This document shows positions 58,401 to 64,000 of a stretch of 64,000 nucleotides of DNA, one piece after another; within the stretch, counting starts at the first letter, position 1; each line of letters starts with the position of its first letter. The notes beneath the pieces are model-generated. The model was not told the origin of the DNA. It did no database searches and saw only the letters and a program-made list of their open reading frames with translations. This stretch comes from Gavia stellata (lineage: Eukaryota; Chordata; Aves; Gaviiformes; Gaviidae), in the NCBI RefSeq assembly GCF_030936135.1, contig NC_082594.1, positions 121,744,668 through 121,808,667 of the forward strand, written 5' to 3'. A program made the position numbers and the translations under genes.

Positions 58401-61400
58401 CTATCTTGTCTGAATCTTTGTCACTTACTTAGACCCTAGAAGCAATAATTTTCAGTAGGGTTTTTTCCCAATATTATATAAGAATAATTTTTTTTCTGCT
58501 CCTTACAGGGCACCTTATTTCCATATATTTATTCGGTGGAAACTTCTTAAATTCTTAAACATTTCCCATGTATTCATACTTCTGAAAAATTATACCCTCA
58601 GTTTAGAAGCTATTAAAACATCTTCCTGGAAGAGAGCTGAGGAACTTCTTATCTTTCAACTGTTCAATTTGTCAACCACATGAAAGGCTGATTGCATGGA
58701 ATTGATCTTGCTGAACTTTAAATGGCAATAAAGTAGGTCAGTACCTCTGATCTAGTCATCATGGGCTCTCCTTATGTTTAGCAGAAAGAAGCGAGTACTT
58801 TTTAAACTGATTTTACTTACCTATCCAGATAACTACTTCAAGATGAAATTCATCATTTCTTAGAAATGAGTATTTCTCTCCATCATCTATTCCAAGGAGT
58901 CTAGAATAAGCAGCTTAGAAGCAGACATCTATCTTTGGCAAGTCGAAGTCCAAACCTAGGACCTATTCCTGGCATTGCCATAAACATTCTTTCTAGGAGC
59001 TTGTATAGCACACACAGATCAGTTCAGTATTGAAATTGCTCATTTGTTGTGACCCAGCTAGTTAGGGTGTTGGAGCAATCTGTAGCAGTGATACAGAATT
59101 CAATGAAAGATAATTATCTTGCCAAAAATAGGTTAAGCGCTCTACTATCTGTTAAATTGCTTGCCCGTCTTACATTATACTGCATTCTTCCATGTGAAGA
59201 ATTGCCTGGTTTGAGCCACCTTTCTCTGATCCTCGGCAAGCCCATCTGTTACAGAGAACATCGTGCTTGATTCTCATGCTAAGAAATTAAAACTTAATAA
59301 AGACATACGTGGAAAATTAAAGCCACTGTAAGAACTGAGGTTTACTAGCTTCCAGTTTAATGCACCATCTCTTGGCTTTAAGGAATATATCAAAATGAAC
59401 ATGAAAAGAGGATTCTTCTTTTTCTAGCTTCTGTGCCATCATGCTTTCAGAAATAACTGGAGAGAAATGTTTGGCATTTTTTCATTCTATAAGAAAAGCA
59501 TCATGTTCTGTTTCCTACCTGGTGCCTGTATACATAGTACCAGGAGAGGGTTAATGGTTTAATCAATGGCATTAGAAACTAGAACTTATTTGTAGAGTCC
59601 TGGTCAGGGGTGGGAGGTGTGTGTGTAGGGTGTTTGTTGGTTTTATTTAAACTCCAAAGTTTGACAAATTGTGAACAATTGTCACCAGACCAACAAAAGA
59701 TTTTGAGTCTGCTGCAAACTTGAAACCCAACATACAACATAAGCACATTTTCTCTACTAACCTTTGTTTTGTTCTGGAAGAGAATAGTGGGCAGCAGCAC
59801 AATTGTAGACAGCAGGGTGAACTTCATGGGCTGAACAGCTGTTGCAGATGCTCGGCTGTGCTCTTCTGAGATAGTGAGACAGAAGCACCAATCCTTTGGT
59901 AGTTATGTGCATGTCCTGTGCAGGGAGATAGCCTCACAGGAACTGCCTGTGACTGAAAGGTGGCACATGTTTAAGTGTGCAGCTGTTTTAAGCCAGGATT
60001 TGTTTTGTACCAGCTATAAGACATTATAAGTAGCTGTATCCTCCAGGAGCTCCAGGATTGAGACTTCCTCTTGCTCAGGTGCTGTAGCCCAGCCCCATGT
60101 GCCTGGGGACCTGTGGGTCCCCATCCCAGACTGATGGATGCAACTGCATTCTTGTATCTTTCTTGTTTGCATGTTCAGAAGCATGCATCACACAGAGGAC
60201 CCTGACATGGCCAGCTACACATGCCATACAAGGCCTTGTCTTCAACAGCACTTGTAGGACTCCCATAAAATATAAGTACAGACAGTCAGGCCCCCTTCTT
60301 CCTCTTCAGCTAATGAAGATTGAAGTTCAGTAGTGAAAGCACACACTGCCGTCTCTCTAGATTCAGAAGCACGTGCACGTTCATGGATCCCTCAACTATC
60401 AGCATGGTCCTTCTGTTTGATCCCCCTGCCTGGATCCTGCACCCTCTTAACTGTTTCACTGCTCTTCTACTTGCTGTCTAGTCCAGCTTGATGCTCGCCA
60501 GCAAACATGCACACATTCATGCGCTCATCTTATGGGCACTCTACATTTGTGGGTCCCCCTGAATACCAGCATATACCCTCTGCCCGCCTCATACCCAGGC
60601 CTGGATCCAGGGCTTTCTACTTGATGGCTAGTTCAGTTTTAAGTCTGCTATTGAATTTTACACGTGCACAGCAGGTTTAGGGAAGATGCAAACATTTGCC
60701 TGTCCCCACCCCAACAGCTGGCACCAGCAACACAGGCTTGTGATCCGCAGTCCTGCTCCATCTTCTGGCACTAAGCCCCTCACTTGCTTTACTCACACCG
60801 GTCCTTCCCAGTAGCTGGATTTTGGGATACACGCGGGTCCTGCCTTGGTGGCTGAGAGCCTCACCTGCTCCTGTGGCTGGCACTGACATCCCCACTCTCT
60901 CTGGCTGCAGACACTACGGGCCTGGGACACCTGCAGCCCTGGTCTGACTCCAGTTGCTGGCCCCATATCCCCTCTGACCAGCAGCTGGCACTTAGTCCTT
61001 GCTACACTCATACACAAACGAGATAGAACGTGAGATTGCACAGAAAGATAATTAAAAAATAATTTAATAAGAAGATAGGACAGACTGCAGTGATTGGGCA
61101 CAGGGCTTAGTCAGACAAGTGGACTGACTGGCAACAGTTTGCATATGACCAGCCCCTCTTAAACACCTCTCTCTTCCCCACTTTGTTCCTCCCCAGTGCC
61201 CTTCCCCCGCACATTGCTTCATCAGTTTGCATAGTTGCACTAACCCTAGTCTGAAATATTCAGAACCCCCAGGTTTGCGTTCTTATCAGTTGCAACTGAT
61301 AAGGGCCAGGTTCACCACCTTTGAAGTGATGCTTGCAGTTTCTTGATAGCCCATCAGTTAGTGGGACTGCTGAGCTTTGTTTCTTGTCCTTGGCTCCCTT

Positions 61401-63430
61401 AGTGTTTGTCTAACAGGTCTGTGTCTCTGTAGGTTTTGTTTTTTCCCTCCCTCTTTTCCTTATCATCCCATTTTGACAAGGTGCTTGATCAGATAATTGT
61501 GCTGATAGAAACATTCTCACACTCCACATGCCCTTACCCATTAGTGTAACTGGCCAGGTTTGTTTCTTGTTACTGCCTCTGTTATTGTTTGTTGGTCAGG
61601 TTTGTGCCTCTCTGTTTTGCTTATCATCCTTTTTGACAAGGTCCTTGATCAGATAATCTTAATGAGGCAAACATTGTCACCTTCCACATACTCTTATAGT
61701 ACCTATTTTACAGGAAAGTCTCTTTAAGGTTTGATTTCAAGTGATAAAGATTTATTAACATCACTTTTTTTTAACACCTGGACCAGTAGAGTGCCAAAAG
61801 CTTAAAAATCTTTAAAATATTTTTAGCCTGTTCGGAGACACGATACTGAAATAGCAGTAATTCTGCAGTGCTGCTACTCTGCTTCATTTTGAACTCACAG
61901 TCTGTCTGCAGCTGTGCTTTGGGTCTGGGAGATGTAAAGTTTGCATTGATAAGGAAAAATTTGTGATAAAGCTTGGGAACTGGAATTGATTTCTAAGTAA
62001 AAGACGCCTACATATCAAGTTAAAACATCACCTTTTCTCATCCCCCATCTCTGAGTCCATGTATGTTTCCTATGACCTAGAAGCTGCAAATAATTTTCCC
62101 CCTTCTAATTTTGTCCCACTATCAAAAACAAGTTTAGGTATTTCTGCCTCTTGCATTTCTTTCCATTCTTCTCCTGATAATAGTAAGGGCTAAGTAGAAA
62201 GGGATGATCTGATAGTCTGGAACTGCTAAGTGTTGGGCATTTGAAGCACTCATTTTGTCTAAGAACAAGCTGAGCTAGTGCAGCTATAATCAGTATTTTC
62301 AGTATTTGTGCCCAGAGTGGTTTCTAGCAGAAATAGTTCCATGAAGATCAAACAGACTCTAAAAAGCATAGCTACTGTGGTATCAATGAGGATGTCAGTG
62401 TTTGTTTATGGATCTGAGTGTCACATGTGACATTTAAGAGATTTATAAATTGTGTCACATTAAGCAAGTGCCTCTGGGTACGAACGTAGCAGTGGCAGAA
62501 TGATACACGGTAATAGTATAAAAGAGAACTGACCCTGCCTTGCAGACCAGCCTTTGTTTAGTAACCAGAGAAAGATACAAGTTGTACTTACCTATGTTTT
62601 ACTTTGTGGCACCTTTTTTAGGATTGGAGGATTCACCTAGATCAAATGCATCAGCATAAGGATGGAATTGAATCTTCTTTGAAAGAAACCAGGGTATGTC
62701 TTTTATGTGCAGAATACTTCACTCATCTGTCAGCATTTTTATTTCCTCTTTTATTTGATATACGTGAAGAATTAAATTGATTTTTTTTTCTTCATTTTAT
62801 TTGTGCTAATGCTGTAAAACTAAAAAGGGAAACATGCAATAATGATGAATAGGGACAGTGGGACTGGCAAAATACCTTGTGGGAAAAAGTTGTGTATGTG
62901 TGGACTAACAGGGATATTAAGGTTCATTAACATATGTGTTACTGTAAGAACATCCTGACTATAGAGGGCAAAATAGAATAATGCAATCTGAAAATAAGTG
63001 CTGATAAAACCCCCAAAATACTGTCAAATACTGTTGTTAGAGTAACTTACTGACTTTGACATTTGCAATTAATTGAGGTGGGGAGAGTGATGGAAGCAGT
63101 AAAGCTTGAAATATGTGCTTTGGAGGAGGGCAAACCAGAACACATTAAGAATAGGTTTTTGTTGGCTAAACACAGCATTTCTGTACTATTTTTCTCTCTC
63201 ACTTGTGGGCTTCCATATCCTTTCTTAATTACAGCACCATATTAATACTCTTTGCATACTATCTGTATACTGTCAACCCACAGAATATGATTTTCTAGGG
63301 TTACCTTGACAAACTCCATAACGAAATCAGCAGAACATTGGAAAAGATCAATAGCAGGGAAAAGTACATCAATAATCAGTTGGAGCACTTGGTTCAAGAG
63401 TACCGTTCAGCACAAGCCTTGCTGAGTGAG
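49240..63430 (+). CDS. IFT57: Intraflagellar transport protein 57 (IFT57/Hippi), 3'-partial, eight coding exons
   Basis: IFT57 is a peripheral subunit of IFT complex B, needed to build and maintain cilia; it pairs with IFT20 through its coiled coil and has also been called Hippi for binding HIP1. Eight exons (49240-49439, 51892-52054, 53140-53258, 54194-54284, 57526-57594, 58147-58269, 62622-62693, 63299-63430) join in frame to 969 bases, 323 codons, of a protein of about 430 residues; the rest lies beyond the window. The start ATG has A at -3 and G at +4. The N-terminus is a Gly/Arg/Glu-rich leader that differs from mammals, then ERGPGAAYHMF begins the conserved calponin-homology-like domain (HYFALPTNPGEQFFMFCTLA, EYDDPNA). 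An acidic linker and the start of the C-terminal coiled coil follow. Promoter features fit a ciliary gene. Confidence 0.95.
51205..51248 (+). repeat. 22-base tandem duplication
   Basis: Two exact copies of a 22-base unit (AATCTATTCAGAGGATG followed by TTTTT) lie head to tail, starting at 51205 and 51227. Perfect identity suggests a recent event. Confidence 0.9.
51892..52054 (+). CDS. IFT57: IFT57 exon 2
   Basis: 163 bases encoding HYFALPTNPGEQFFMFCTLA to NVLSELRSF, the core of the N-terminal CH-like domain. Acceptor aaacag, donor gtaagt. Confidence 0.98.
53140..53258 (+). CDS. IFT57: IFT57 exon 3
   Basis: 119 bases encoding GRPVDFPPSKLKAGYGEQAC to ALKYTGFSWKR. Acceptor ttttag. Confidence 0.98.
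54194..54284 (+). CDS. IFT57: IFT57 exon 4
   Basis: 91 bases encoding the acidic linker PAYPTEELEEEEITEDDAEL and NKLEEDVV. Confidence 0.97.
57526..57594 (+). CDS. IFT57: IFT57 exon 5
   Basis: 69 bases, phase 0 to 0, encoding EEESDNEENFIDLNVLKAQT and YRS. Acceptor cttaag. Confidence 0.97.
58147..58269 (+). CDS. IFT57: IFT57 exon 6
   Basis: 123 bases encoding DMNDSAKQEEILQSTTDAAE to TVRTDNK. Very close to mammalian IFT57. Confidence 0.98.
60090..61375. repeat. C/T-rich repeat-like block of unknown class
   Basis: Pyrimidine- and CpG-richer than the surrounding intron, with loosely repeated motifs (CCTGGATCC, CAGCTGGCAC, CTACTTGATGGCTAG / CTACTTGCTGTCTAG). It could be an old retroviral long terminal repeat or another dispersed element. 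I cannot see clear ends or target-site duplications. Confidence 0.35.
61376..61697 (+). repeat. Imperfect tandem duplication, period about 183 bases
   Basis: Copy A starts TTTGTTTCTTGT at 61376 and copy B with the same 12 bases at 61559. Both continue to TTATCATCC...TTTTGACAAGGTGCTTGATC / TTTTGACAAGGTCCTTGATC and AGATAAT. Copy B lacks some internal bases. It lies in IFT57 intron 6. Confidence 0.8.
62622..62693 (+). CDS. IFT57: IFT57 exon 7
   Basis: 72 bases encoding DWRIHLDQMHQHKDGIESSL and KETR; start of the C-terminal coiled coil. Confidence 0.97.
63299..63430 (+). CDS. IFT57: IFT57 exon 8
   Basis: 132 bases encoding GYLDKLHNEISRTLEKINSR to YRSAQALLSE, coiled coil expected to contact IFT20. 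Later exons are outside the window. Confidence 0.98.
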
Positions 63431-64000
63431 GTAATGCACTGATCTTTTGTTGTTGCCTTCTCTAGTATTAACTTGCTGTTATGTGAGGGTGAAGGCAAAG
63501 AAGACTCAGAGGAGTTATCTGTGAATTCTGCTGTGGGATATAAAGCAGGGGAAATGTTGATTGGCTGTCAAATTATATAATTTCTAAGCTAAACTAGCAA
63601 TTTTTATTCAACTGTTCTACAGGGGAAAGTAAATGTTTTTTGCCTGAATATTATGTAAATTGGTGGCCAATCTTAAGCAGCTAGTAAATTGCTAGTTCTG
63701 CTTTCCCTGTGAAGTTCACACATCTGTGATGAGTGGAAAAACTAGTCTCAGTCCAGCACTCATCTCTTATATTGATTACTCGTACTAACGTGAACAAAGC
63801 ACTCTAACTTCCTTGTTTCATTTCATTTTTATGCCAATAGAGTGCTGTTTGAGAAGCTTTTTGATCCCCTAGTTAGGAGGCCTGTATAAGCTGCCATTTG
63901 GCTAGTCCCTCCTGTTTGTGGGCATGACGTTAAAATAAGGCTAACGGGATTTGACCTATGTGCTTTATGTTTACCTTACTGTTAAACTTTAAGAAACTTC

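Larger units (their letters stand above)
49440..64000 (+). other. IFT57: IFT57 introns: what they hold
   Basis: Introns are 49440-51891, 52055-53139, 53259-54193, 54285-57525, 57595-58146, 58270-62621, 62694-63298 and from 63431 on. Intron 1 begins inside the CpG island and holds a 22-base tandem duplication (51205-51248). Intron 6 holds a C/T-rich, repeat-like block (about 60.1-61.7 kb). The others show only A/T runs and ordinary sequence. Confidence 0.8.

Overview
The window is vertebrate nuclear DNA and almost certainly from a bird. It has split genes with GT-AG introns, three 3'-end fragments of CR1 (chicken repeat 1) LINEs, and the gene order MYH15 - HHLA2 - IFT57, which is also found on human chromosome 3q13. 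I cannot name the species. The CR1 type ending in (ATTCTGTG)n suggests a bird but does not settle the lineage.

Layout. (1) 1-35.4 kb, + strand: the 3' five-sixths of a sarcomeric myosin heavy chain, MYH15, which in birds is the ventricular/slow heavy chain. I could define 32 coding exons. They join without a frame break into about 1,638 codons, from the upper-50K part of the motor domain to the stop codon; roughly 300 N-terminal codons lie upstream of the window. (2) 36.1-44.9 kb, - strand: HHLA2 (B7-H7), a B7-family immune ligand. Six coding exons encode a signal peptide, V-like, C-like and V-like Ig domains, a transmembrane helix and a short tail, about 368 residues in all. MYH15 and HHLA2 converge, with candidate poly(A) signals about 0.7 kb apart. 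(3) 44.9-49.2 kb: intergenic DNA ending in a CpG island. (4) 49.24 kb to the window end, + strand: the first eight coding exons of IFT57, an intraflagellar-transport complex B subunit. Its promoter has three ATTGG boxes and a near-perfect RFX X-box about 20 bp before the start codon.

The three genes are neighbours by conserved synteny and do not share a pathway: MYH15 is a muscle motor, HHLA2 a lymphocyte co-signalling ligand, and IFT57 a cilium-assembly factor. I found no new multi-gene system. The observations most worth a second look are MYH15 exon boundaries that differ from the cardiac MYH6/7 pattern as I remember it, the GC-rich patches in some MYH15 exons, the intact bird HHLA2 with a tyrosine-bearing tail, the IFT57 X-box, and a C/T-rich, internally duplicated stretch inside an IFT57 intron.
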